Notes: a model not told the origin generated them from the letters alone. A DNA stretch of 64,000 bases from Allosphingosinicella deserti (GCF_003012735.1 NZ_PXYI01000011.1:32001-96000), one strand, 5' to 3'; shown: positions 44,562 to 53,908, numbered from the stretch's first letter. Made by a program: numbers and translations.

Positions 44562-45806
44562 ATGGCGACCCACGGACAAGACCAGCGTTCCAACACCTTC
44601 GCGGTTCGAGCCGAGGCGCAAAGACCCGATCGCATCGGCTCGATCGACCTGTTGAGGGGCATCGTGATGATCGTGATGGCGCTCGATCACGTGCGCGACT
44701 TCATTCACCAGGTTGCCATGGCGGGATCGCCGACCGACCTTTCGACGACCACCGCCTGGGTGTTCGGGACACGCTGGATCACGCACGTCTGCGCGCCGGC
44801 CTTCGCGCTCACCGCGGGGCTGGGCGCCTATTTGGGCGCCCACAGCGGCAAGGGGCGCGTGCCGCGCTTCCTCGTGATGCGGGGGCTGTGGCTGATGCTG
44901 ATCGAGCTGCTGGTGATGCGGATCGCCCTCTATTTCTCGTGGAGCCCGGAAAGCCCGGTCCTGCTCCTGGTGCTCTGGTCGCTCGGGCTGTCGATGGTGG
45001 TGCTCGCCGGTTTGATCCGGATTCCGATCCGCGTGCTCGGCGTGGTCGCAGTGGCCACGATCCTTCTTCACCCGCTGCTCGACGGCATTCCGGCGAGCGC
45101 CTTCGGGGCGTGTGCCGGGCTGTGGAACATCGTCCACCAGGTCGGCGCCTTCTCGCTTGGCGGGGTGACGGTGGTCACGCCCTATCCGCTGGTGCCCTGG
45201 GTGGCGGTGATGGCGTTGGGATTCGCGCTCGGCCCGCTGTTCCATGGCCCGCCCGAAGGCCGCCGCCGCAGGTTGTGGATGCTCGGGGGAATCGCCCTTG
45301 CCGGGTTCACGGCGATGCGCCTGCTCAACCTTTACGGCGATCCGGTGCCGTGGCGCGCGCAGGCGACCCCGCTGTTCACGATCCTGTCGTTCCTCAACAC
45401 CAGCAAATATCCGGCATCGCCCGCCTTTCTGCTGATGACCCTGTCCTTCAGCCTGTTCCTGCTCGCGGCGTTCGACCGCGTGAAGCCGGCTGCGCATGCG
45501 GCGACGCGGCTGGTGCGCGTGTTCGGTCAGGTGCCGCTCTTTTTCTACGTGCTGCACTTCTTCCTGGCCCATGCGATCGCAAGCGGGCTGGCGTTCCTGT
45601 CCTATGGACCAAGCGCATTGGACTTTGTGTTGCTGCCCTATCCGTCGATCGGCGGTCCGGCTGATCGCTTTCCGCCCGGCTTCGGCCACGATCTCGAGAC
45701 CACCTATCTGACGTGGGGCGTCGTGCTGATCCTCTGCTACCCGCTCTGCCGCTGGTTCGCCGGGGTGAAGTCGCGGCGCGGGCACTGGTGGCTCCGCTAC
45801 CTGTAA
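44562..45806 (+). CDS. DUF1624/heparan-alpha-glucosaminide N-acetyltransferase-like membrane protein
   Basis: A 414-residue polytopic membrane protein with about 10 hydrophobic segments. The N-terminus has the family signature RIGSIDLLRGIVMIVMALDHVRDF with the conserved Asp-His, and THVCAPAFALTAG. Homologues are acyltransferase-like proteins, but substrates in bacteria are not defined. ATG 44562 has AGGAG 4 bases upstream; an ATG four codons earlier overlaps that site. Transcribed in the same direction as the AraC gene, 97 bases downstream of it. Confidence 0.85.
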   Translation: MATHGQDQRSNTFAVRAEAQRPDRIGSIDLLRGIVMIVMALDHVRDFIHQVAMAGSPTDLSTTTAWVFGTRWITHVCAPAFALTAGLGAYLGAHSGKGRVPRFLVMRGLWLMLIELLVMRIALYFSWSPESPVLLLVLWSLGLSMVVLAGLIRIPIRVLGVVAVATILLHPLLDGIPASAFGACAGLWNIVHQVGAFSLGGVTVVTPYPLVPWVAVMALGFALGPLFHGPPEGRRRRLWMLGGIALAGFTAMRLLNLYGDPVPWRAQATPLFTILSFLNTSKYPASPAFLLMTLSFSLFLLAAFDRVKPAAHAATRLVRVFGQVPLFFYVLHFFLAHAIASGLAFLSYGPSALDFVLLPYPSIGGPADRFPPGFGHDLETTYLTWGVVLILCYPLCRWFAGVKSRRGHWWLRYL

Positions 45807-45853
45807 CGCGCGCCGACGATGCGTTCGCGACGTGTCGGCCGTGGCCGGGACAC

Positions 45854-45886
45854 AAAAAAGAGGCGGCCCGTTGCCGGACCGCCTCT
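45854..45886 (-). terminator. Intrinsic terminator of carD
   Basis: Read on the minus strand, an AGAGGCGG-type stem with a short CAA-centred loop is followed by six T residues (45854-45859 read as A on the plus strand). It lies 26 bases past the carD stop. The hairpin plus T-run is the textbook form. Confidence 0.85.
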
Positions 45887-45911
45887 CTGTGGAGTGCAGT
45901 GGTGAAGAGGC

Positions 45912-46448
45912 TCAGGCCTCGACCACCTTTTCCTTGTTGTAAATCGCGGCAGCCTTGTTGAGGATGTCGAGAATCTTGTCGAGCGCCTTGGGCTCGTCGA
46001 GACCTTCGAGCGCCGCGAGCTCGCGGGCGAGGCGGCTGGACGCCGCTTCGAAGATCTGACGCTCGGAATAGCTCTGCTCCGGCTGATCGTCGGCGCGGAA
46101 CAGATCGCGGGTCACTTCGGCGATCGACACGAGGTCGCCCGAATTGATCTTCGCTTCATATTCCTGGGCCCGGCGCGACCACATCGTGCGCTTCACCTTC
46201 GGCTTGCCCTTGAGGGTCGCGAGGGCTTCCTGCATCGTCTTGTCGGACGAGAGCTTGCGCATGCCGACGCTTTCGGCCTTGTTGGTGGGGACGCGGAGCG
46301 TCATCCGCTCCTTCTCGAAGCGCAGCACATAAAGCTCGAGCTGCATGCCGGCGATATCCGTGCTCTGCAATTCGATGACACGGCCAACGCCGTGCTTGGG
46401 GTAAACCACGTAATCGCCAACGTCGAAGCTCAACGCTTTCGCTGCCAT
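45912..46448 (-). CDS. carD: CarD/CdnL-family RNA polymerase-binding transcription factor
   Basis: A 178-residue CarD family protein. The N-terminal RNAP-interaction domain has GDYVVYPKHGVGRVIEL and YVLRFEKERMTLRVPTNKA, and the C-terminal DNA-binding helices include RTMWSRRAQEYEAKINSGD and LFRADDQPEQSYSERQIFE. CdnL/CarD stabilises open promoter complexes, notably at rRNA promoters. It lies downstream of fdxA and is closed by a strong terminator. Confidence 0.96.
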   Translation of the reverse strand: MAAKALSFDVGDYVVYPKHGVGRVIELQSTDIAGMQLELYVLRFEKERMTLRVPTNKAESVGMRKLSSDKTMQEALATLKGKPKVKRTMWSRRAQEYEAKINSGDLVSIAEVTRDLFRADDQPEQSYSERQIFEAASSRLARELAALEGLDEPKALDKILDILNKAAAIYNKEKVVEA

Positions 46449-46710
46449 CTATTTCGACCTTCCTATGGAATTGGCACGCGGGATGCCGGATCGCCTCCCC
46501 AACGAATCCGGATGCCATTTGCGGCCTGCCTGAATCGATCACTACACGCGAATGCTTGCACGCAATCGCCTTCCGATGATCAGCATATATCATGAAGAGT
46601 GCTGAAAAGCTACTCTTTTAGGCAAGCCGTGGTCGATTCCCGTCCAGTCGCGAGACAGTCCGGGATTGCTTGATGGACAGAGGCTTGAGCCGCGTTCGCG
46701 AAAGGGAGAC

Positions 46711-47049
46711 TCAGTCCCCTTCGCCGGGCGCGGCCGAGAAATATTTCTCGAACTTGCCGTCCTCGCCCTTGTGCTCGTCGGCATCGGCCGGGGATTCGCG
46801 CTTGCGGGTGAGGTTCGGCCATTCCGCCGAGTAGGTGGAGTTGACCTCCAGCCACTTTTCGAGGCCGGCCTCGGTATCGGGCAGGATCGCCTCGGCCGGG
46901 CATTCCGGCTCGCAGACGCCGCAATCGATGCACTCGTTGGGATTGATGACGAGCATGTTCTCGCCCTCGTAGAAGCAGTCCACCGGGCACACTTCCACGC
47001 AGTCCATATATTTGCAGCGGATGCACGCATCGGTGACGACGTAAGTCAT
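46711..47049 (-). CDS. fdxA: FdxA, 7Fe (3Fe-4S/4Fe-4S) ferredoxin
   Basis: A 112-residue ferredoxin with the two cluster motifs: Cys9, Cys17, Cys21 ([17 protein letters not shown]) for one cluster and [12 protein letters not shown] for the other. The C-terminal extension ([20 protein letters not shown]) is typical of FdxA. It is an electron carrier of the cytoplasm. It lies 29 bases after the S4 gene stop, in the helicase-S4-fdxA-carD order that is usual in sphingomonads. Confidence 0.96.
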   Translation of the reverse strand: MTYVVTDACIRCKYMDCVEVCPVDCFYEGENMLVINPNECIDCGVCEPECPAEAILPDTEAGLEKWLEVNSTYSAEWPNLTRKRESPADADEHKGEDGKFEKYFSAAPGEGD

Positions 47050-47078
47050 GACTTCCTACTCCCTGTACGGGAGCGGCT

Positions 47079-47375
47079 CTAGTCGCCGCTGCCTTCGCTC
47101 GTCAACGGGGAGCCTTCGTTCACCTCCGTATACAGCGCCCGCGCCTCGGCCGGCGGGCCGCGCCGATCTGGGAGGGCGTCGATCCTGAGCACCCGCACCT
47201 TGCCGTGCACGGCGAAGGCGAGGACGTCGCCGATCCGCACCGGCACATGGGCGCGGTCGATGATCCGTCCGGACAGCCGCAGATGCCCTTCCTCGGCCAG
47301 GCTCTGGGCGAGCGACCGGGTCTTCACGATCCGCGCGAACCACAGGAATTTGTCGAGCCTCAGCGTGTCAGCCAC
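47079..47375 (-). CDS. S4-domain RNA-binding protein (Hsp15/HslR-like)
   Basis: A 98-residue protein if started at GTG 47375, which gives the family N-terminus ADTLRLDKFLWFARIVKTRSLAQ, followed by the S4 core (GHLRLSGRIIDRAHVPVRIGDVL). It probably rescues stalled ribosomes by binding 50S-peptidyl-tRNA, as Hsp15 does. GTG overlaps the helicase stop by 8 bases; an ATG at 47405 would overlap by 38. It is translationally coupled to the helicase gene. Confidence 0.9.
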   Translation of the reverse strand: MADTLRLDKFLWFARIVKTRSLAQSLAEEGHLRLSGRIIDRAHVPVRIGDVLAFAVHGKVRVLRIDALPDRRGPPAEARALYTEVNEGSPLTSEGSGD

Positions 47376-49893
47376 GCCGCAAGCCCGCAAGAGCGGCAAA
47401 AGCATGGCTCGGATCGGCCTGCGGCTCGGGCCGGCGCCGGGCATGGCCGCGCCACACCCAGCCTTCCTGCTCGCCCGGCTTCGGTGCCGTCGGGCGGAAG
47501 CCGAGATCCCGCATCAACTTCGCCACGGTCTGCGGCTGCAGGCCGAGCGAGACGGTGAGCGCCTGGTCTACATAGGTCTCCGCCTTGCCCGCCCGGGCTT
47601 CGAAGGCGCGCTTTGCGAGCCGTTCGACGAGATCGACGCGGACCATCTGCGGACCGAGCGCGCGGTAGCCGAGCCGGCCGAGCAGCTTGCGCTCGGCCTC
47701 GTTCGGAGTCGGCAGGACGACGGCGGATTCGGGCGGAAGCAGCGGCATCGATCCGCCAGAGCAGGCGGTGCGCAAGGCGGTCCGCCAGCGGCGCGGCTCC
47801 GGCTTCAGGATGTCGGGAAGAAACAGATCGAGCGCGCCGATTCGGACCTTGAGGCGGGTGATCAGCCTGCGCTGATCGCGCTCCAGCGCGGCAAGCGGCT
47901 TCGCGACCGCCTCGCGGGCGACGATGCCGCCCTCGTCGACGAGCATCGCAAGAATCGATCGGATGGCAGGCGGGCAGGTGGGATCCTGCGCCGCCGCGCC
48001 CGCCGCGCGCAAGGGTGCCAGCCAGCGTTCGACCTGATGGCGCAACCAGACATCGAGCCTGGAAGACACGGTGGAACGGCCCCGCTCGGACAGGCGGTCG
48101 AGACGGCGATCGATCAGCAGGCGCGGCGACAACAGGTTCTTGCCGGGGCCGAGCCGCGCCACTTCGTGCCCGCGCCAGAGGATCGCCACCGCCTGGCCGG
48201 GTTCGGTGCGCAGCGAGAAGTGATCGTCCGTGTCGGCGGCAAGGGCCGAGGCACGCTTCTCGAACTCGCCGCCGAGCCGCCGCTCCGCGGTGGCCAGCAG
48301 CATCTTGCGATCGGCGTGCTTGGCGGTCGGATCGACCTCGAAGCTGAACCCTTCCATCCGCCCGATCGGGAACGAGCCGACGGTGACCTCGCCCTGCTCG
48401 TCGACGATCACCGGGAACTCGCCGGCACCCTTGCGGCCGATGTCGCGCAGCAGCACCGAGGTGCGGCGGTCGACGAAGCGCTGCGTGAGGCGCTCGTGAA
48501 GCGCATCCGAAAGCTTCTCTTCGACCTCGCGCGTGCGCTCGGCCATCGTTGCCGGATCGGCAAGCCAATCGGCGCGGTGGGCGATATAGGCCCAGGTCCG
48601 CACGCCGGCGATACGGTCGGCAAGCGTGTCGATGTCACCCTGGACGTTGTCGAGCGCGGCGACCTGGCTCGCATACCAGCCTTGCGGGATCCGACCTTCG
48701 CCCTCGCTCAAATGCAGATAGATGCGGCCGACCAGGCGTGCGTGGTGTTCCGGGCCGGTCTTGCGGAAATCAGGCAGGCCGCAGGCCGCCCACAAGCGGC
48801 GGACCCGCTCCTCGCCCTTCGCGCGGGCGGCGATCTCTGGATCCTCGGCAAGCCGCTTCAGCACTGCGAGATCGATCGCCTCGGGCGCGGCCCGGAGACC
48901 GAGCGACGTCGGCCGCCGCTCCAGCGAGCGGATCAGCGCCTCGGTGCTGCGAAAATCGGGATCGCCCTCCCGCCAGTAAAGATGGTCGAGCGGCGCGAAG
49001 CGATGCTCCTCGATCGCCTCGATCTCCTCGGGACGAAACTCGGCGGCGAGCTCGCCTTCGAGGGTGATCGAACCGAAGCTTCCGTCGCGCTGGTGGCGTC
49101 CGGCACGTCCGGCGATCTGCGCCATCTCGGCCGGGGTCAGCCGCCGCCGCCTTCGCCCGTCGAACTTGGAGAGGCCGGCAAAGGCGACATGGGTGACATC
49201 CATGTTGAGACCCATGCCGATCGCGTCGGTGGCGACGAGATAATCGACCTCGCCGGCCTGATACATGGCGACCTGAGCATTGCGGGTGCGCGGGGACAAC
49301 GCGCCCATCACCACCGCCGCGCCGCCGCGCATCCGGCGCAGCATCTCGGCGACGGCGTAGACCTGCTCGGCGGAGAAGGCGACGATCGCCGATCGCGGCG
49401 GCAGGCGCGAGAGCTTGGTCGGCCCGGCATAAGAGAGCGTGGAGAAGCGCGGCCGCCCGATGATCTCCGCCTTTGGCAGCAGCGCCCGCACCATCGGGGC
49501 CAGCGCCTCGGAGCCCAGGATCATCGTCTCCTCGCGGCCGCGGGCATGGAGCATGCGATCGGTGAACACATGGCCGCGTTCCGGATCGGCCCCAAGCTGC
49601 GCTTCGTCGAGCGCGACGAACGCGAAATCCCGCTCCATCGGCATCGATTCAGCGGTGCACAGGAACCAGCGTGCGTCGCGCGGCAGGATCTTCTCCTCGC
49701 CCGTGATGAGGGCGACCTGGTTCGCGCCCTTGAGCTTGACCATGCGATCATAGACTTCGCGCGCCAGCAGGCGCAGCGGGAATCCGATCATGCCCGACGA
49801 GTGAGCCGCCATGCGCTCGACCGCGAGGTGGGTCTTGCCCGTATTGGTCGGACCGAGGATGGCGGTAAGCGGGGCCCGCGCGAACTGACTCAT
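47368..49893 (-). CDS. Suv3-like ATP-dependent RNA/DNA helicase
   Basis: An 841-residue helicase. Walker A GPTNTGKT is at 14-21, motif II DEAQ is in VALDEAQLGADPERG, and motif VI is in AEMAQIAGRAGRHQRDG. The sequence matches the alphaproteobacterial relatives of mitochondrial SUV3, which unwinds RNA for degradation. The C-terminal 250 residues are Arg/Ala-rich and end in a basic tail. It heads the helicase-S4-fdxA unit and is preceded by a 177-base gap to the divergent M23 gene. Confidence 0.93.
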   Translation of the reverse strand: MSQFARAPLTAILGPTNTGKTHLAVERMAAHSSGMIGFPLRLLAREVYDRMVKLKGANQVALITGEEKILPRDARWFLCTAESMPMERDFAFVALDEAQLGADPERGHVFTDRMLHARGREETMILGSEALAPMVRALLPKAEIIGRPRFSTLSYAGPTKLSRLPPRSAIVAFSAEQVYAVAEMLRRMRGGAAVVMGALSPRTRNAQVAMYQAGEVDYLVATDAIGMGLNMDVTHVAFAGLSKFDGRRRRRLTPAEMAQIAGRAGRHQRDGSFGSITLEGELAAEFRPEEIEAIEEHRFAPLDHLYWREGDPDFRSTEALIRSLERRPTSLGLRAAPEAIDLAVLKRLAEDPEIAARAKGEERVRRLWAACGLPDFRKTGPEHHARLVGRIYLHLSEGEGRIPQGWYASQVAALDNVQGDIDTLADRIAGVRTWAYIAHRADWLADPATMAERTREVEEKLSDALHERLTQRFVDRRTSVLLRDIGRKGAGEFPVIVDEQGEVTVGSFPIGRMEGFSFEVDPTAKHADRKMLLATAERRLGGEFEKRASALAADTDDHFSLRTEPGQAVAILWRGHEVARLGPGKNLLSPRLLIDRRLDRLSERGRSTVSSRLDVWLRHQVERWLAPLRAAGAAAQDPTCPPAIRSILAMLVDEGGIVAREAVAKPLAALERDQRRLITRLKVRIGALDLFLPDILKPEPRRWRTALRTACSGGSMPLLPPESAVVLPTPNEAERKLLGRLGYRALGPQMVRVDLVERLAKRAFEARAGKAETYVDQALTVSLGLQPQTVAKLMRDLGFRPTAPKPGEQEGWVWRGHARRRPEPQADPSHAFAALAGLRRG

Positions 49894-50070
49894 GGGATTT
49901 AGATCGGCCCTCCCGCCGGCAGACGCAATGACCTGCGTGAACCGGGCAAACGATTCAACGGCTCATCGGCTCCAGCCGACGCTTCGCCGCACCCGAGGCG
50001 GGCCCGTACCAGCGGCTTAATGTTGATTTAACTGTGTTTCCGCAGAGTCGCCGGGCCTGACGCGAAGGGC

Positions 50071-51759
50071 ATGGCCGATCGGCCGAGCTCTCGCCGCATC
50101 GGGCATGGTGTTTGGCCGCGGGGACGCGTTTTGTATCAATTCAACACTTTCGGAACCGGCGGAGCCGGAGGCGGCGCGGCCGCAACGCTCAGCGCCGATG
50201 CGGCCTTGCACCGCTCGCGCAGCTTCGGCGTTCGCCGGGACGAGGCTCCCCAGGGCCGCCGTTTCAATCTGGTCGTCGACCTCGGGGAGTCGATCGGTTC
50301 GTTGACCTGGTTCCGCGGCGTCGCGACCTGCGCCGCACTGTGCTACGCCGCAATCTCCCTCGCACCGGGCTTCGAGCCGATCGCGGTCGCGAACGCCAAG
50401 CCGTTGTCCGATCAGCGCTGGGACCAGGCGCGCGCGCAGGCGATCTCGCCGCTGGCGCTCGGTGCCGACACCGGCCGCCGCATGGCGCCCAACGAAAAGA
50501 AGGTGCGTCAACTGCTCGACACGCCGGAACGGCCGAGCCTCAATCTGATTGCTACCATCGGCCAAGGCGACGGCTTTGCGCGCGCCCTGACCCGCGCCGG
50601 CATTGCCCAAGCCGAAGCGGACAAGGTTGCCGAACTCATCGGCGACATCGTACCCGTCGACGAGCTCAAGCCCGGGACGGCGATGCAGATCGTTCTGGGG
50701 CGGCGGACCAATCGCTCGGCCTCCCGGCCGCTGCAGTCGTTGGCGCTTCGTGCCCGCTTCGATCTCAAGCTGGAGATCGTTCGCAAGGCCAAGGATTACG
50801 TCGTCAAGCGGACTCCGATCGCCGTCGACACGACGCCGCTGCGCATTCAAGGCAGCGTCGGCGACAGCCTTTATCGCTCGGCCCGTGCGCTCGGCGCCCC
50901 GGCAAAGTCCGTCGAAGCCTATATTCGCGCGATCGCCGGGAAGACCGAGATCGCCTCGCTGGGGCGTTCCGACCGCTTCGACATCATCCTAGAGCACAAG
51001 CGTGCCGCCACTGGCGAGACCCAGACCGGCGACCTGCTGTTCGCCGGCCTCAACCGCGCCAGCGGCAAGGACCTCCAGCTTCTGCAATGGGAGCAGGACG
51101 GCAAGTTGCAATGGTTCGAGGCGGAAGGCGTCGGCCGCACCACCGGGACCCTGACCCGGCCCGTTTCCGGCACCGTCTCGTCGAACTTCGGCATGCGCCG
51201 CCACCCGATCCTCGGCTATTCCCGGATGCATCGCGGCATGGATTTCCGCGCCGGCTACGGTACGCCGATTTTGGCGGCCAGCGACGGCAAGGTCGCTTCG
51301 GCAGGGTGGGCCGGCGGACATGGACAGCGCGTTCAACTCGCCCACACGTCCGGCCTGTCGACCAGCTATTCGCACATGAGCCGGATTGCCGTGCGTCCGG
51401 GTGCGAGCGTGCGGCAAGGCCAGGTGATCGGGTATGTCGGCTCGACCGGCCTGTCGACCGGTCCGCACCTTCACTACGAGCTCTACAAGAACGGGGTCGC
51501 GGTCAATCCGGCCAGCGTCACCTTCGTCAGCCGCTCCCAGCTCAGCGGCACCGAGCTTGCCGGGTTCCGCCAGAAATTGCGCGGCCTGCTCGGCACGCCG
51601 ATCGGCGGCACCTTCCGCGCCGCGGACCTGTCGCCGACGAAACCCGCCGCAGGTGCTGCGTCGAAGAAGCCGGCCGCCGGCGTCGTCCGTGCGGCAGCCT
51701 CGGTGACGAAGACGCCGATGCGCACGGCACAGGCCGTTGCCAGGAAGAAGGCGCTCTAA
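50071..51759 (+). CDS. M23 family peptidase, housekeeping cell-wall endopeptidase
   Basis: A 562-residue protein from ATG 50071; TTG at 50131 (LYQFNTFGTGGAGG) is an alternative start with a GGGGA site and would remove an Arg-rich leader. One membrane segment is at about 88-110. An OapA/LysM-like region precedes the M23 domain at about 375-480: GMRRHPILGYSRMHRGMDF, TSYSHMSRI and GPHLHYELY give the zinc ligands. The C-terminal 80 residues are Ala/Lys-rich. Related in its catalytic domain to the T6SS-linked M23 protein at 18435, but it lies in a core region. Confidence 0.92.
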   Translation: MADRPSSRRIGHGVWPRGRVLYQFNTFGTGGAGGGAAATLSADAALHRSRSFGVRRDEAPQGRRFNLVVDLGESIGSLTWFRGVATCAALCYAAISLAPGFEPIAVANAKPLSDQRWDQARAQAISPLALGADTGRRMAPNEKKVRQLLDTPERPSLNLIATIGQGDGFARALTRAGIAQAEADKVAELIGDIVPVDELKPGTAMQIVLGRRTNRSASRPLQSLALRARFDLKLEIVRKAKDYVVKRTPIAVDTTPLRIQGSVGDSLYRSARALGAPAKSVEAYIRAIAGKTEIASLGRSDRFDIILEHKRAATGETQTGDLLFAGLNRASGKDLQLLQWEQDGKLQWFEAEGVGRTTGTLTRPVSGTVSSNFGMRRHPILGYSRMHRGMDFRAGYGTPILAASDGKVASAGWAGGHGQRVQLAHTSGLSTSYSHMSRIAVRPGASVRQGQVIGYVGSTGLSTGPHLHYELYKNGVAVNPASVTFVSRSQLSGTELAGFRQKLRGLLGTPIGGTFRAADLSPTKPAAGAASKKPAAGVVRAAASVTKTPMRTAQAVARKKAL

Positions 51760-51774
51760 CGCCGTTTCGGCGTT
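51758..51774 (+). terminator. Short hairpin overlapping the M23 stop codon
   Basis: AACGCCG at 51758-51764 pairs with CGGCGTT at 51768-51774 around a TTT loop, immediately after the M23 coding end. There is no T-run. It may separate this gene from the stress cluster that follows. Confidence 0.4.
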
Positions 51775-51822
51775 GTCCCGGAGCAATCCGGCACGCCGGC
51801 GACGTCGACCGTGATCACTGTT

Positions 51823-51848
51823 GGAACGGCCGCCGGAGACGGGACGTT
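51823..51848 (+). promoter_or_regulatory. EcfG-type general stress response promoter
   Basis: GGAAC at 51823-51827 and CGTT at 51845-51848 are separated by exactly 17 bases. This matches the consensus for EcfG, the alphaproteobacterial general-stress sigma factor (GGAAC-N16/17-CGTT). The start codon of the first small protein is 24 bases downstream. Confidence 0.8.
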
Positions 51849-51871
51849 GTTCGGGGCAAAGGAGCTCCGAA

Positions 51872-52138
51872 ATGACGGACACTGTAAATGATACGGGCGG
51901 CGGAAGCCCGGCCGAAAGCCCTCCCGGTGCGGCCGAGGTGGAGCGCGGCCGGCCTGCGACCTTCGATCCCCAGAGCGGCGAAGTCCATGGCAGCGGCTCC
52001 GGCGCCGGCGGCGGCGGCAATCCCTCCGAAGATTATGACGATGATCCGATGACCGGCGCGGGGCAGGAGCCGGTCGGCGGCCCCCGGACCATCGATCAGG
52101 CCGTCGACCGTCCGATCGATCCGGACGAGGGCGTCTGA
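51872..52138 (+). CDS. Small acidic hydrophilic protein (stress cluster, gene 1)
   Basis: An 88-residue protein with an AAAGGAG site before ATG 51872. It is rich in Gly, Asp, Pro and Glu (DTGGGSPAESPPG, NPSEDYDDDPMTGAG) and is likely disordered. No family is recognised. It is first behind the EcfG-type promoter, and its stop overlaps the next start by one base (TGATG). Confidence 0.75.
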   Translation: MTDTVNDTGGGSPAESPPGAAEVERGRPATFDPQSGEVHGSGSGAGGGGNPSEDYDDDPMTGAGQEPVGGPRTIDQAVDRPIDPDEGV

Positions 52139-52353
52139 TGGCCGGCGGTTACGACAAAGAGGCCGGCACCGGCCACCCCACGCCCGGCAGCGATGAAGCG
52201 CGGCATCACGAAATTCCCGAGAGCCTGGAAGCCGAGAAGGGCCGCGGCGACGATTCACAGCCGGTGGTTCAGCCCGGCCGGGACGCGGTTGCGCCGGATG
52301 GAACACGCTATCGGTACGACGATCTCGGCCGCGCCGAAGACGTCGGCGAATAG
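52138..52353 (+). CDS. Small hydrophilic protein (stress cluster, gene 2)
   Basis: A 71-residue, charged and Gly-rich protein (YDKEAGTGHPTPGSDEA, KGRGDDSQPVVQPGRDAV) with a tyrosine-containing end (YRYDDLGRAEDVGE). No membrane segment or known domain. Start overlaps the preceding stop by one base, so it is coupled to gene 1. Confidence 0.75.
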   Translation: MAGGYDKEAGTGHPTPGSDEARHHEIPESLEAEKGRGDDSQPVVQPGRDAVAPDGTRYRYDDLGRAEDVGE

Positions 52354-52368
52354 GACAGGAGAAGCAAC

Positions 52369-52836
52369 ATGGCGAACGACAACGACACCAATGACAATGC
52401 GCCGCTGAGCGGAAGCGACCTGCAATCCTCCCAGTCCGGCGGCGGTTCGGGGCAGTTCGGCGGCAGCATGGACCAGCGGCAGGCCGAGCCGGTCGGCGGC
52501 GGGACTACTGCCAGCGATCGCAGCAGTGCCGGCGGATCGAGCGGGACCGGCGGCTACGGCAAATCGCAGAACGTCACCCTGCAGCGCGACGGCCAGCCCG
52601 CCCAGGGCAGTCAATCCGGGCTCGCGGGCGGCGACCTGAGCGAAGGCGGACGTTCGGAGGACAGCAGCGAGATCGGCCGGGCGCCGCGCGGCCAGTCGCG
52701 CGGCGAGCGCTACGATGAAGAGCAAGGCGGCGGCCGCGGCGTGATGTTCGATGGCACGAGCAGCGTCAGCGAATATGCCGAAGACGAGCCAGCGCCCGGA
52801 TCGGATGCCGAAGAGTTCGAGCGCGAAAGCGACTGA
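52369..52836 (+). CDS. Ser/Gly/Asp-rich hydrophilic protein (stress cluster, gene 3)
   Basis: A 155-residue low-complexity protein (SGGGSGQFGGSMDQRQAEP, GGRSEDSSEIGRAPRG) with no hydrophobic core. It follows gene 2 by 15 bases with an AGGAGAA site, so it belongs to the same transcript. Hydrophilin-like proteins of this kind are typical general-stress products, for example in desiccation; that role is inferred. Confidence 0.75.
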   Translation: MANDNDTNDNAPLSGSDLQSSQSGGGSGQFGGSMDQRQAEPVGGGTTASDRSSAGGSSGTGGYGKSQNVTLQRDGQPAQGSQSGLAGGDLSEGGRSEDSSEIGRAPRGQSRGERYDEEQGGGRGVMFDGTSSVSEYAEDEPAPGSDAEEFERESD

Positions 52837-52970
52837 CGCCCGGCTGAAGGCGATCTGTTACTCCCCGTGTGCATAGGTGCCCGGGGAGATCGGCTCCGTT
52901 CCGCGCCCGAGGGAACTGTTCGCGGCGCCGCTCGTCTGTTACGCATCAGTTACAACAATGGGGACTGAGC

Positions 52971-53837
52971 ATGGCGAACTCGAACTCCGACGACGACAAG
53001 AAATCGGGCGGCAAGACAGGCTCGGACAAGACCGGCTCCGACAAGGATGGCAGCTGGACGTCCGGCGCGGTTTTCCCCGACGCGTTGAAAGAAGCCGGCC
53101 AGCGGGCCGCCGAACTCGCGCAAAATCCGGTCGCGCGCTCGATGATGGCAGCAGGTCTGGTCGCCGCGGCTGCGGCGCTCACCGCCAACGCCAGGGTTCG
53201 CAAGACGGTGCGCAACGCCGGCAATGATGCGCTCGATACCGCCGGCGCCGCCGCGGACAGCGCCGGCAAGATCGGTGCGGCAATCGTCTCGGCCGCAACC
53301 GACGCCGTCCGCAGATTGCTATCCGTCGGGGAGAGCGAGAGCGACTCCGCATCCAGCGGGTCCACCAGCAGCAAGGGGAGCACGGCTCCGGCCAAGGGTG
53401 GGAGCGGTGCTCGCAAGCCTGCCGCGAGCGTCAGCCGCTCGACCAAGGCCAAGACCGGTTCCGGCGCCGCCAGGCGCGGGAAGTCGGCCGTCTCCCCGCC
53501 GCCGGAATCCGCGCCCGCAGCCACCACGTCCAGCGGCGGCGGCACGAAGACACGTGCCAAAGCCGCAAGCGGCGGCGCCACCAAGACGAGTGCAAGCGCC
53601 ACTTCTTCCGGCGGCCGTGGCCGTTCCGGAGCGAATGGCTCGACCGGAAGCTCCGATGCGGGCACGGCCAAGACCGCGCCCAAACGGGCAGCCAAAGGCG
53701 CTGCAAAGAGCGGTGGCCGGCGCAAGGCCGCGGGCGATGGCGTTGGCGCTTCGGCATCGGGCGGCAGCAGCGGCGGAACGGCGGCAGCGAGGGCTGAGCC
53801 CGGCGGCCTGGTCCGGACATCGGGCTCGGTCTTCTGA
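52971..53837 (+). CDS. Lys/Ala/Gly/Ser-rich protein with histone H1-like tail
   Basis: A 288-residue protein. Residues 1-35 are Asp/Lys/Ser-rich, 36-120 contain an amphipathic helical core (PDALKEAGQRAAELAQNPVARSM, VAAAAALTANARVRKTVRNAG), and the C-terminal 165 residues are Ala/Gly/Ser/Lys repeats resembling histone H1 tails (KTAPKRAAKGAAKSGGRR). Such tails can bind DNA; a membrane-proximal role is possible because of the hydrophobic core. ATG 52971 follows a GGGGAC site. It is 134 bases downstream of gene 3; no EcfG site was found directly upstream. Confidence 0.75.
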   Translation: MANSNSDDDKKSGGKTGSDKTGSDKDGSWTSGAVFPDALKEAGQRAAELAQNPVARSMMAAGLVAAAAALTANARVRKTVRNAGNDALDTAGAAADSAGKIGAAIVSAATDAVRRLLSVGESESDSASSGSTSSKGSTAPAKGGSGARKPAASVSRSTKAKTGSGAARRGKSAVSPPPESAPAATTSSGGGTKTRAKAASGGATKTSASATSSGGRGRSGANGSTGSSDAGTAKTAPKRAAKGAAKSGGRRKAAGDGVGASASGGSSGGTAAARAEPGGLVRTSGSVF

Positions 53838-53908
53838 CCGGGCCCTTTCTTAGGATCCGTCTCGAACAGGATCGGGCAGGATGACGCCCTCCGCTTCAGC
53901 CGCGCGAA

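Noticed and set aside
46595-46617. Imperfect AAGAGT/ACTCTT hairpin downstream of fdxA
   Set aside because: It has a bulge, and its T-run points to the plus strand, where no gene ends nearby.
52900-52950. A second EcfG site upstream of the H1-like gene
   Set aside because: A GGAAC is present but no CGTT at the required spacing follows.
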